From assembly GCA_035948135.1 (NCBI GenBank), contig DASZJL010000187.1:1-27733 (forward strand): 27,733 nt of DNA. Direction: 5' to 3'. Positions 6,553-13,248 of the stretch are shown in pieces. The position numbers were made by a program, and so were the translations under genes. The notes below the pieces were generated by a model. That model searched no databases. It was not told the DNA's origin and was given only the letters and a program-made list of their open reading frames with translations. The first letter of the stretch is position 1. Every line of letters begins with the position of its first letter. Source of the stretch: CADDZP01 sp035948135. Lineage in GTDB: Bacteria; Actinomycetota; Acidimicrobiia; Acidimicrobiales; AC-14.

Positions 6553-6747
6553 TTGAACAAGTCCGAGTTGCTCGACAGAGTCGCTGTAAAGGCGATGCAC
6601 GAAGTCGTGCGACCCGCGCACAAGCGCGGCCCACAACAAGGTCTCAGCGAGTTCCTCGCACGAGGAACTCCTGAACAAGAGCGGAGGGACTGCCAACCGG
6701 TAGCCCCCGCCCGGAAGACGCCGTCGAAGGAGATGGCGGCTTCATAG
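6553..6747 (+). pseudogene. HU-like ORF, probably degenerate
   Basis: From TTG 6553 a 64-codon frame begins LNKSELLDRVAVKAM, which matches the N-terminus of bacterial DNA-binding protein HU (usual form MNKSELIDAVAEKAG) at about ten of fourteen positions. After that the match fades: VVRPAHKRG recalls the HU helix-2 end (VRAVHKGD in mycobacterial HupB), and PEQERRD with ARKTPSKE recalls the arm region (FEQRRRAA and ARNPRTGE), but the GFGxF core is not intact and the frame ends 25-30 residues short of an HU domain. GC at third positions (roughly two thirds) is lower than in neighbours. The lysine-rich ORF that follows resembles the tail of HupB, so this may be a two-domain HU gene that has split and decayed. 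It also lies across a chain of RNA hairpins, which argues against simple coding sequence. Confidence 0.35.
6573..6738 (+). ncRNA. candidate structured leader RNA: chain of six hairpins
   Basis: Six consecutive local stems can be drawn: CGAC/GTCG (6573-6583), GCACGA/TCGTGC (6597-6610), CCGCGC/GCGCGG with loop ACAA (6614-6629), a perfect 10-bp stem GAGTTCCTCG/CGAGGAACTC (6649-6670), a 12-bp stem with two bulged A and loop AACC (6681-6710), and a 7-bp stem with loop GAAGGA (6719-6738). The two non-Watson-Crick pairs (6692-6701 and 6723-6734) are G-U on the + strand and would be C-A mismatches on the other, which points to + strand RNA. A promoter lies at 6484-6512 and the H1-like start 54 nt downstream. 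No known RNA family is recognised; it could be a cis-regulatory leader or a processed RNA. Confidence 0.4.
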
Positions 6748-6791
6748 GCAAGAGCCACGCGTAAAGCACGGCGTTGACGAAAGGCGGCATC

Positions 6792-7058
6792 GTGAGTCCA
6801 GCCAAGAAGGCATCTTCGGGCGCCAGAAAGGCCACGAAGAAGCGGTCGACGGCTAAGAAGTCGACCGCACGCAAGAAGACCACAGCACGGAAGACCACCG
6901 CGCGCAAGAAGACCACGGCGCGGAAGTCGACCGCACGCAAGAAGACCACCGCGCGGAAGCGGCCGGCCGCCAAAAAGCGTCCGGCAGCGCGGAAGAAGAA
7001 GACGACGGCGCGCAAGAAGACGACGGCCCGTAAGCGGCCCGCCGCCAAGAAGCGCTAG
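6792..7058 (+). CDS. lysine-rich histone H1-like DNA-binding protein
   Basis: The 88-residue product starts MSPAKKASSGARKATKK and consists mainly of degenerate repeats of the type ARKKTT, ARKST and RPAAKK. I count 26 Lys and 15 Arg (47 percent), with no acidic and no aromatic residue. Such KAAK/PAKK-like tails bind DNA without sequence specificity and compact the nucleoid; in mycobacterial HupB the same kind of tail follows an HU domain, while here it stands as its own ORF. GTG 6792 is preceded by AAAGG seven bases upstream, a reasonable Shine-Dalgarno; an in-frame TTG at 6774 is possible but lacks one. The gene is followed by a strong terminator, so it ends its transcript. Confidence 0.8.
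   Translation: MSPAKKASSGARKATKKRSTAKKSTARKKTTARKTTARKKTTARKSTARKKTTARKRPAAKKRPAARKKKTTARKKTTARKRPAAKKR
6846..7053 (+). repeat. degenerate tandem repeats inside the H1-like gene
   Basis: Units resembling CGCAAGAAGACCACNGC with short CGGAAG linkers recur about a dozen times and encode the RKKTTA-type repeats. The units differ mostly at synonymous positions. Repeats of this kind are prone to change in copy number between strains. Confidence 0.65.
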
Positions 7059-7069
7059 TCACCCTCTGA

Positions 7070-7099
7070 CGACGAAGGGCCCATCTGGGCCCTTCGTCG
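7070..7099. terminator. bidirectional terminator hairpin
   Basis: Perfect 14-bp arms (7070-7083 and 7086-7099) around the 2-nt centre TC; the arms contain GAAGGGCCC. It lies between two convergent genes, 11 nt after the H1-like stop and 25 nt before the deacetylase stop. No T-tract follows on either side, so it is the I-shaped type common in high-GC actinobacteria. Confidence 0.8.
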
Positions 7100-7124
7100 C
7101 GGTGGGACCTCGGGCGCGACGCGC

Positions 7125-7856
7125 CTAGAGGTCGCGCAGGGCTTTGAAGCGCTCGCCGTAGGCGACGCCGACAGGCTGGCCGTGTTCGGCGGCCGTGTCG
7201 GCAACCCGCCGTCGGAAGCGTTCGACCTGCTTCTCGTCGGTCTCGCCCTCGATCCCCATCGTCGAGCGGTATTGGCTGCGGTGGGCGAGCAGGGCGGCGA
7301 CCTTGGTCTGGAGGTGCGCGCCCACGTCCTCTACGTGGTCGGGCTCGTCCGCCTCCCAGAGCAGCAGCGTGGTGGGGCGGTAGGCCTCCAGGCCGGGCTC
7401 GGGGAAGAAGTGCGGGTCGCGCGCCGCGACGACGCCGTCGGTGAGCAGGAAGCCGGCGTGTCGATGGTCGGGATGGAGCCGGTAGCGGCGCCACGGGTCG
7501 TGACCGAGGACGACGTCGGGCTGCAGGCGCCGGATCCAGTGGGCCAGCTGACGGCGCTGGGTGGGCCCGTCCTCGAGCTCGCCGTCGTGCCAGCCCAGGA
7601 ACACGACGTCGTCTCGGCCGCCGAGGATCCGCGCTGCCTCGCGTTGCTCGGCCTGGCGGGTCGTCACCAACTGGGACAGGTCGGCGTTCGGGTCCCACGT
7701 TCCCTTGGATCCGTCGGTGCAGATGACGTGGTGGATGGAGCATCCGGCCGCGGCCCACTTCGCCAGCGTGCCGCCACAGCCGAACTCGACGTCGTCGGGG
7801 TGGGCCGCGACCGCCAGAGCGCGCGCAGGCACGGCCAGGTCGAGGGTGTAGGTCAC
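7125..7856 (-). CDS. PIG-L family deacetylase (LmbE/MshB-like)
   Basis: The 243-residue product is a zinc-dependent N-acetylglucosaminyl-type deacetylase. The signature AAHPDDVEFGCGGT holds zinc ligand H19 and D22 with catalytic D21, and the distal HPDHRHAG motif supplies the third ligand. The segment VICTDGSKGTWDPNADLSQLVTTRQAEQREAARILG is typical of the MshB/Mca/BshB group, so substrates may be mycothiol precursors or conjugates, or other GlcNAc compounds; sequence alone does not decide. GTG 7856 overlaps the stop of the upstream small membrane protein gene (GTGA) and puts the HPDD motif where the family has it; the longer open frame upstream is filler inside cofC-side sequence. It is the last gene of the cofC operon. 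Confidence 0.87.
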   Translation of the reverse strand: MTYTLDLAVPARALAVAAHPDDVEFGCGGTLAKWAAAGCSIHHVICTDGSKGTWDPNADLSQLVTTRQAEQREAARILGGRDDVVFLGWHDGELEDGPTQRRQLAHWIRRLQPDVVLGHDPWRRYRLHPDHRHAGFLLTDGVVAARDPHFFPEPGLEAYRPTTLLLWEADEPDHVEDVGAHLQTKVAALLAHRSQYRSTMGIEGETDEKQVERFRRRVADTAAEHGQPVGVAYGERFKALRDL

Positions 7857-8113
7857 GCCGCTGTCCGCCGCAGGTAGGCGGTGATCAGCGTGACGAGCAC
7901 GGCCCCGTCGATGATCGTCAAAGCCGCGTGCAAGGCCCGGGCCCGGTTCGAGTCCGAGACCAGAAAATTGGCGATCGCGGCGATGAGCACGACGGTGCAC
8001 AGCGCCATGAGCACGATGTGCTGCCAGCGTGGAAGGCGAGCCCAACCGGTCGCGGGTCGCTCAGGTCGCTCGGGTCGCTCGGGGCTCTCGGGGCTCTCGG
8101 GGTCCACGCTCAC
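7853..8113 (-). CDS. small two-helix membrane protein
   Basis: The 86-residue product begins with a Pro/Glu/Arg-rich N-terminus made of five triplet repeats (ESP, ESP, ERP, ERP, ERP), then two hydrophobic helices: about 32-50 (IVLMALCTVVLIAAIANFLV) and 64-80 (LTIIDGAVLVTLITAYL). It is presumably an inner-membrane protein with both ends inside. It overlaps both cofC upstream (GTGA at 8110-8113) and the deacetylase downstream (GTGA at 7853-7856), so all three are likely translated in succession. A second GTG six bases later is possible. No family is recognised. Confidence 0.68.
   Translation of the reverse strand: MSVDPESPESPERPERPERPATGWARLPRWQHIVLMALCTVVLIAAIANFLVSDSNRARALHAALTIIDGAVLVTLITAYLRRTAA
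8055..8099. repeat. five 9-bp tandem repeats
   Basis: Five in-frame 9-mers (GGTCGCTCN three times, GGGCTCTCG twice) encode the ESP/ERP triplets at the N-terminus of the small membrane protein. Being in frame, copy number can change without breaking the gene. Confidence 0.6.
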
Positions 8114-8682
8114 GTGGCGCCCGCGAGCAGATCGGCGGGCACGTCGACGTCGTGGCCGAGCAGCGGCTCGCGCACCACACGGAGGCCGAGCCCAAGGCGG
8201 CGCGCCTCGGCCCCGTGGCGCTGGAAGGAACCGGGGCCGTAGGAGAAGGCGAACCCTGAGTCGGAGGGCACGCACGCCACGTTGGTGCCGTCGTCGCGCC
8301 GGTCGGGCACGAGGGTGACACCGGGGAACCGGCCCGCCCATCCGAGCGGACCGGCCAACGGGAGGTCGCCATGGGCGACGACCACCCGGCGGGCCCCGGC
8401 CGTGCCCAGACGCTCGACGCCGGCCTGCACCGCGCCGTTGAGGCCGCGGCCTGGCTCCCAGATGACGAGTGCCCCGCGCCGTCGGGCCCAGTCGGCCACT
8501 GCCGGGTCGTCGCACACCACGGCCACGGGCAGAGGACGGGCGACGTCGAGGACATGGGTGGCCATCGCCTCTGCCAACTTGCTGCGCTCGGGCCCGGCGA
8601 GGGCGGGGGCCAGCCGCAGCTTGGCGTCGGCGAACGCTTTCACCGGGACCAGTACCGCGACCGGCCCCAACCACTCGTTCAC
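8110..8682 (-). CDS. cofC: phosphoenolpyruvate/2-phospho-L-lactate guanylyltransferase (coenzyme F420 synthesis)
   Basis: The 190-residue product matches CofC/FbiD, which activates phosphoenolpyruvate or 2-phospho-L-lactate with GTP to give the substrate that FbiA/CofD joins to Fo. Recognisable parts are the nucleotide-binding N-terminus VLVPVKAFADAKLRLAPAL, VLDVARPLPVAVVCDDPAVADWARRRGA, GLNGAVQAG, and the HGDLPLA metal-binding motif, followed by VPDRRDDGTNVACVP, all standard. The start GTG 8682 is preceded by TAGACT seven bases upstream, a leaderless promoter, and gives the family start; the open frame continues to 8859 through gpsA but has no family match there. First gene of a three-gene leftward operon, divergent from gpsA. 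Confidence 0.9.
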   Translation of the reverse strand: MNEWLGPVAVLVPVKAFADAKLRLAPALAGPERSKLAEAMATHVLDVARPLPVAVVCDDPAVADWARRRGALVIWEPGRGLNGAVQAGVERLGTAGARRVVVAHGDLPLAGPLGWAGRFPGVTLVPDRRDDGTNVACVPSDSGFAFSYGPGSFQRHGAEARRLGLGLRVVREPLLGHDVDVPADLLAGAT

Positions 8683-8689
8683 GGTGTCG

Positions 8690-8695
8690 AGTCTA
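8690..8695 (-). promoter_or_regulatory. leaderless -10 for cofC
   Basis: TAGACT on the minus strand ends 7 nt before GTG 8682; no Shine-Dalgarno is present. Confidence 0.55.
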
Positions 8696-8712
8696 CGAAG
8701 GACGTGCGCCAG

Positions 8713-8718
8713 TAGGGT
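8713..8718 (+). promoter_or_regulatory. leaderless -10 for gpsA
   Basis: TAGGGT ends 7 nt before ATG 8726. The whole cofC/gpsA divergent gap is 43 bp, so the two promoters are almost back to back. Confidence 0.55.
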
Positions 8719-8725
8719 TTGCTGC

Positions 8726-9736
8726 ATGCCTCGGACGGCTGTAATCGGTGCCGGCTCCTGGGGGACCGCGGTGGCCGCCCTCGCGGCCCGCAACACGCCG
8801 ACGGTGCTTTGGGCTCGCCGGCCCGGGCTGGCCGAGACCATTGCGACGTCGCACGTCAACCGCGACTACCTGCCCGACTACCAGCTGCCGAAGAACCTCA
8901 CGGCTACGTCGTCTCTCGAGGAAGCGCTCGACGGAGCCGAGGTCGTGGTGATGGGCGTGCCCTCGCACGGCTTCCGCGAGATCCTCGACGAGGCGAAGCC
9001 GTTCCTGGGTGACGCGGTGCCGATCGTCAGCCTGACCAAAGGCGTCGAGCAGCAGACGCTCAAGCGCATGACCGAGGTGATCGCCGACGTGGTTCCCGAG
9101 AACCCGCGCGGCGTGCTCACCGGCCCCAACCTGGCCAAGGAGGTGATGGCCGGTTGGCCGGCGGCGACCGTGGTGGCCTTCGAGGACGAGGGGATCGCCC
9201 AAGAGCTTCAGCGGGTGTTCAGCACCGACGCCTTCCGCGTGTACACCAACCCCGACGTGGTGGGGTGCGAGGTCGGGGGCGCACTGAAGAACGTCATCGC
9301 GATCGCGGCCGGGATTGCCGACGGGATGGGCTTTGGCGACAACACCCGGGCTGCCCTCATCACCCGTGGCCTCCACGAGCTGACGCGCCTGGGGGTCGCG
9401 CTCGGTGGCGAGCCGCTGACGTTCGCCGGATTGGCCGGCATGGGCGACCTCGTCGCCACGTGCATCAGCCGCCAGAGCCGCAACCGCCACGTCGGTGAGG
9501 CGCTTGGTCGTGGGCAGACCATCGACGAGATCATCGCCGCCATGAACATGGTCGCCGAGGGCGTGAAGTCCTCCAAGGCGGTTCTCGACTTGTCGGTTCG
9601 GGTGGGGGTCGAGATGCCCATCGCCGAACAGGTCGTCGCGGTGCTCTACGAGGGGAAGCAGGCCAGCGAGATCGTCCCCGCCCTCATGCAGCGCGAAGCC
9701 AAGCCCGAGCTTCACGGCATACCCGCCGGCCACTAG
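8726..9736 (+). CDS. gpsA: NAD(P)-dependent glycerol-3-phosphate dehydrogenase
   Basis: The 336-residue enzyme reduces dihydroxyacetone phosphate to sn-glycerol 3-phosphate for phospholipid synthesis, in the cytoplasm. The Rossmann motif GAGSWG (8-13) binds NAD(P); K105 in SLTKGVE and K188 in GGALKNVIAIAAG are the conserved active-site lysines; GPNLAKEV, NTRAALITRGL and GLAGMGDLVATC are also standard. Length is normal. ATG 8726 is preferred over the longer upstream frame because the protein begins with the usual MPRTAVIGAGSWGTA and because TAGGGT precedes it at leaderless spacing. It heads a rightward run of four genes separated by 4 nt or overlapping. Confidence 0.96.
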   Translation: MPRTAVIGAGSWGTAVAALAARNTPTVLWARRPGLAETIATSHVNRDYLPDYQLPKNLTATSSLEEALDGAEVVVMGVPSHGFREILDEAKPFLGDAVPIVSLTKGVEQQTLKRMTEVIADVVPENPRGVLTGPNLAKEVMAGWPAATVVAFEDEGIAQELQRVFSTDAFRVYTNPDVVGCEVGGALKNVIAIAAGIADGMGFGDNTRAALITRGLHELTRLGVALGGEPLTFAGLAGMGDLVATCISRQSRNRHVGEALGRGQTIDEIIAAMNMVAEGVKSSKAVLDLSVRVGVEMPIAEQVVAVLYEGKQASEIVPALMQREAKPELHGIPAGH

Positions 9737-9740
9737 CCGA

Positions 9741-12062
9741 ATGGGTCTTCGAACCTGGCTGCTGCGCAGAGCCATGGGGCGGCTGCGCATCAGCGACGAC
9801 ATCGTCCGCCATCTGTCGACGTTCCAGCGCCTCGGCGAGACCGTGGAGGTGCAGCTTCCCACCGAGGTGCTGCCCGTTGGCGCCCGCACCGTGCTGCGCG
9901 CCTTGCGCACGAGAGCAGCCGCCCAGCTCGGCCCCGACTGGGTCTGGCCGTTCTGGTTGGAACGCCAGATCGATCCCCGCTCCTCGGCGTTCGTGCCCCG
10001 CGGTCACATCCCGCTCCTGGCCAACGTCACAAACCGCAACTGGACGATGGTCGGCAACGTCGGGTCGCCGTGGGAGGCCATCGTCGACGAGCGCGGCCTG
10101 GTGACGCCTTGGTTCGACGGCTGGTCGCTCGACTGGTGGGTCGGAGCCGACGACCGCTGGCACTTCCCGTCGCGAGAGGTCAGCGTGCGCCAGCGTCTGG
10201 TCGATGCCGCCCCGGTGGTTGAGACGGTGATGCGCGTGCCGGGCGGCGACGCCGTGCAGCGGGTCTACGCCGTGAAGGACGCCGAGGAACTGGCGGTCGT
10301 CGAGTTCGAAAACGCGTCCAACTTGCCCTTCGCGCTCGCCCTTGCGGTCCGTCCCTACAACCCCGAGGGCTTGGCGGTCGTCGAACGCATCGAGCTCGTC
10401 GACCGCACGGTCACCGTCGACGGCCGTCCTGCGGTGCTGTTTCCCTCGCCGCCGGCCCGGGTCGCGGGATCGACCTTCCACGGTGGCGACTCCATGCGCA
10501 TCGTCACCGAGGGGGCCGCGGGGACGACCCTTCCCGACCTGCGCTGTGAAGCGGGCCTGGCCCAGGCCGCGTTCTTGTTCCCGCTCGCGCACCGGGCGAC
10601 ACTGCGCGTGGCCCTCCCGCTCGTCTCCGAGCGCCGTACCCGACGGCGTCGCCTGGCCCGGCGGCGCGTGGAGCGCATGCCCGAGGTCCCCAGTGTCCTG
10701 CCGTCGGCCGCGTCGGTGGCGCGCTCGTGGCAGGCCCAGACCCGTCGAGGCATGCAGATCGACCTGCCCGACCCGGCGTTGGCGGACGCAGTCGAGGCCA
10801 ACCGCCGGTACATGCTGCTCTTCCACGACGGCGCCGACATCACACCCGGTCCGTCGACCTATCACCGCTTCTGGTTCCGGGATGCCGCTTACATGCTCGC
10901 GGCCATGGGTCGTTTCGGGCTACACGCCGAGGTCGCCGAGGTCCTCCGCTCGTATCCCTCCCGGCAGCACGTCGACGGCTACTACTTCAGCCAGCGTCAG
11001 GAATGGGATTCCAATGGTGCTGCCATCTGGGCGCTGGCCGAGCACTATCGCCTGACCCGTGACGAGGAGGTGCTCGCCGCCACGGTGCAGTCGGTGTCGA
11101 AGGGCGTGCGCTGGATCGAGCGCAAACGTCACTCGAAGCGCCGCCGCCGGGACGCGTCGCTCATCGGCCTCATGCCCGCCAGCATCTCGGCCGAGCACCT
11201 CGGGCCGTTCGACTACTACTACTGGGACGACTTCTGGTCGCTGCGCGGGCTGCTCGACGGGGCCGAGCTGCTCGCGGCCGCCGGCGACGAGCGGGCGTCG
11301 GCTCGAGCCCTGGAGTGGGCGGCCGGGTTGCGGGCCGACCTGGAGCGGTCGCTGGCGATCGTCGCCGACCAGCTGGGCACGATCGCCATCCCCGCCGGTC
11401 CGCGTCGTCGTCCCGACCCCGCCATGGTGGGGTCGCTTGTCGCGTGCGCCCCGCTTGCCCTGATGGCAGGCGACGACCCGGCGATCACCGCCACGCTGGA
11501 CGCCGTCCGCCAGTTCTGCCTGGGCGACGCCTTCTACCAGAGCATCGCCCACACCGGCTTGGGCACGTACCTGACGTTGCAGCTGGCGTTCGTCGAGCTC
11601 GAGCAGGGTGACCGCCGCGCCCTCGACCGCCTGCGCTGGCTGCAGTCGGCCGCCACGCCGACCTACACGTGGCCCGAGGCCATCCATCCCCAGCTCGGCG
11701 GGGGCTGCATGGGCGACGGCCACCACGGCTGGGCGGCCGCCGACTTCCTGTCGCTGGTGCGCAACCTGCTGGTGCGTGAGGTCGACGCCGGGCTGGCCAT
11801 CCTGTCGATGCTGCCCGACGAGTGGGTCGGCCAGCCGCTGGAGGTGCACGAGGCCCCCACCCACTACGGGCGACTCTCGTTCGCCGTCCGATGGCACGGT
11901 GAGCGCCCGGCGCTGCTGTGGGAGCTCCACCCCCATCCCGGGGTCGAGAGTCTCACGCTCACGGCGCCCGGGCTCGACCCGGCGTGGTCATGTGGCGACC
12001 GGCGCGGGGAGGTCCTGCTGTCGCCCGTCGCCGGCGCGTCGGAGCTGAGGTCGTTCGGGTGA
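9741..12062 (+). CDS. large six-hairpin glycosidase-like protein
   Basis: The 773-residue product has no signal peptide and no transmembrane segment. The N-terminal third (about 1-300) is beta-rich, with motifs such as PLLANVTNRNWTMVGN and FHGGDSMRIVTEG; the C-terminal part (about 340-700) is alpha-helical and resembles (alpha/alpha)6-barrel glycosidases such as GH15: YHRFWFRDAAYMLAAMGRFG, QRQEWDSNGAAIWALAEHYRL, DYYYWDDFWSLRGLLDGAELL, and TPTYTWPEAIHPQLGGGCMGDGHHGWAAADFLSLVRNLL. The acid residues E and D in EWDSNG and WPEAIHP are possible catalytic residues, but I cannot assign them. The gene begins 4 nt after gpsA and ends 4 nt before the cyclase. It could act on an intracellular glucan or be a non-catalytic relative. 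Confidence 0.7.
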   Translation: MGLRTWLLRRAMGRLRISDDIVRHLSTFQRLGETVEVQLPTEVLPVGARTVLRALRTRAAAQLGPDWVWPFWLERQIDPRSSAFVPRGHIPLLANVTNRNWTMVGNVGSPWEAIVDERGLVTPWFDGWSLDWWVGADDRWHFPSREVSVRQRLVDAAPVVETVMRVPGGDAVQRVYAVKDAEELAVVEFENASNLPFALALAVRPYNPEGLAVVERIELVDRTVTVDGRPAVLFPSPPARVAGSTFHGGDSMRIVTEGAAGTTLPDLRCEAGLAQAAFLFPLAHRATLRVALPLVSERRTRRRRLARRRVERMPEVPSVLPSAASVARSWQAQTRRGMQIDLPDPALADAVEANRRYMLLFHDGADITPGPSTYHRFWFRDAAYMLAAMGRFGLHAEVAEVLRSYPSRQHVDGYYFSQRQEWDSNGAAIWALAEHYRLTRDEEVLAATVQSVSKGVRWIERKRHSKRRRRDASLIGLMPASISAEHLGPFDYYYWDDFWSLRGLLDGAELLAAAGDERASARALEWAAGLRADLERSLAIVADQLGTIAIPAGPRRRPDPAMVGSLVACAPLALMAGDDPAITATLDAVRQFCLGDAFYQSIAHTGLGTYLTLQLAFVELEQGDRRALDRLRWLQSAATPTYTWPEAIHPQLGGGCMGDGHHGWAAADFLSLVRNLLVREVDAGLAILSMLPDEWVGQPLEVHEAPTHYGRLSFAVRWHGERPALLWELHPHPGVESLTLTAPGLDPAWSCGDRRGEVLLSPVAGASELRSFG

Positions 12063-12066
12063 GCCC

Positions 12067-13248
12067 ATGACCCTTCGCGAGTTGTTGCAGTCCCAGGGGG
12101 TTTCGGAGGACGAGATCAGTGCCGCCGAGGAGCAGGGCAACGACGCGGTGCAGTTGCTCGCCATCGACCGCATCCTCATGCCGGGCAAGGAGCGATTCAC
12201 CCGGTCAGAGCTCGTGGAAAAGGTCGGCTTCGACCTCGACGAAGCCCGTCGGTACTGGCGGGCGCTGGGGTTCCCGGACACGTCCGACACCGACCGCGTC
12301 TTCACCGAGAGCGACTTCGAGGCCCTGCGCACCCTCAAGCAGCTGATCGACCAGGGCGTGGTCGAGGCTGACGTGGCGCTGCAGCTGGCGCGCGTCTTCG
12401 GCCAGTCACTCTCCCGCATGGCCGACTCCCAGATGGCAACCCTGCGGGCGCGTATCGAGGGACCGCTGCGCAACGCGGGTGCCAGCGACCCGGAGATCGC
12501 CGAGGCCGTCACCGCCGTGACCGCGGCGATGCTGCCCACCATCGAAGGGCTCGTCATCTATCTGTGGCGCCGCCACCTGGCCGCGGCCGCGCAGCGCCAG
12601 TTGTTCTTCGAGAGCGACGCCGCCACTGGGCAAGAGACGCTCGCCGTCGGCTTTGCCGACATGGTGGGCTTCACCGCCATCAGCCAGCAGCTCGACGAGC
12701 ACGAGCTCGCAGCCATCGTCGACCGCTTCGAGAACGTGGCGTACGACACCATCGCCGAGTACGGCGGCCGCGTGGTCAAGATGATCGGCGACGAGGTCAT
12801 GTACGTCGCCGAAACCCCGGCGGCCGCGGCCATGATCGCCGGCACCCTGGCCGAGGTGTACGGCGACGACGAGCAGATGCCAGACGTCCGGGTCGGCCTG
12901 GCCGTGGGACCCGTGCTGGCGCGGGAAGGCGACTACTTCGGCCCGACCGTCAACCTGGCCAGCCGCATCGTCAACATCGCGTACGCGGGCAGTGCGGTCG
13001 TCTCCGACGGGATCCACGAGGCGCTGGAAGGCGACGACCGCTTCGGGTGGAAGGCGCTGCGGCCCCGCCGCCTCAAAGGCATCGGCTGGACCCCGCTGTG
13101 GGTGCTCACGCGGCCAGGCGAGGGATCGTCCCGCAGCGGCCTGCCCGCCGAGGTCAACCGCCGCATCCGCACCCGCCGCGAGCGGAGGCAGGCGAAGGAA
13201 GCCGATCAGGACGGAAGCGAGAGCAATGAGAATGAGAAGGCCGAGTGA
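12067..13248 (+). CDS. class III adenylate cyclase, Rv1264-like
   Basis: The 393-residue protein makes cAMP from ATP. Residues 1-185 are a helical regulatory domain of the kind that inhibits the cyclase in mycobacterial Rv1264, an enzyme activated at acid pH. The catalytic domain (about 190-350) has all key residues: metal ligands D198 (GFADMVGF) and D242 (KMIGDEVM), adenine-selecting K238 and D289 (GDYFGP), and transition-state N296 and R300 (NLASRIVN). Lys and Asp at the purine-selecting positions indicate ATP rather than GTP. The spacing of K238, D242, D289, N296 and R300 is as in canonical members. The C-terminal tail (from about 360) is charged and disordered. The gene overlaps the next by GTGA. 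Confidence 0.92.
   Translation: MTLRELLQSQGVSEDEISAAEEQGNDAVQLLAIDRILMPGKERFTRSELVEKVGFDLDEARRYWRALGFPDTSDTDRVFTESDFEALRTLKQLIDQGVVEADVALQLARVFGQSLSRMADSQMATLRARIEGPLRNAGASDPEIAEAVTAVTAAMLPTIEGLVIYLWRRHLAAAAQRQLFFESDAATGQETLAVGFADMVGFTAISQQLDEHELAAIVDRFENVAYDTIAEYGGRVVKMIGDEVMYVAETPAAAAMIAGTLAEVYGDDEQMPDVRVGLAVGPVLAREGDYFGPTVNLASRIVNIAYAGSAVVSDGIHEALEGDDRFGWKALRPRRLKGIGWTPLWVLTRPGEGSSRSGLPAEVNRRIRTRRERRQAKEADQDGSESNENEKAE

Noticed and set aside
6384..6674. A 96-codon + strand ORF in the same stretch
   Set aside because: No domain pattern; the overlapping frame that contains the HU-like N-terminus is more convincing.
6573..6738. RNase P RNA, tmRNA or a cobalamin riboswitch as identity of the hairpin chain
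   Set aside because: None of their conserved sequence blocks is present; in particular no GAGGAAAGTCC-type or tRNA-like end is seen.
6378..6758. A 126-codon frame on the - strand through the hairpin region
   Set aside because: Cys-rich, pattern-free product, low coding character, and it crosses palindromes and the opposite promoter.
8693..9910. A 405-codon open frame on the - strand opposite gpsA
   Set aside because: gpsA is unambiguous and the antisense product has no recognisable motif.
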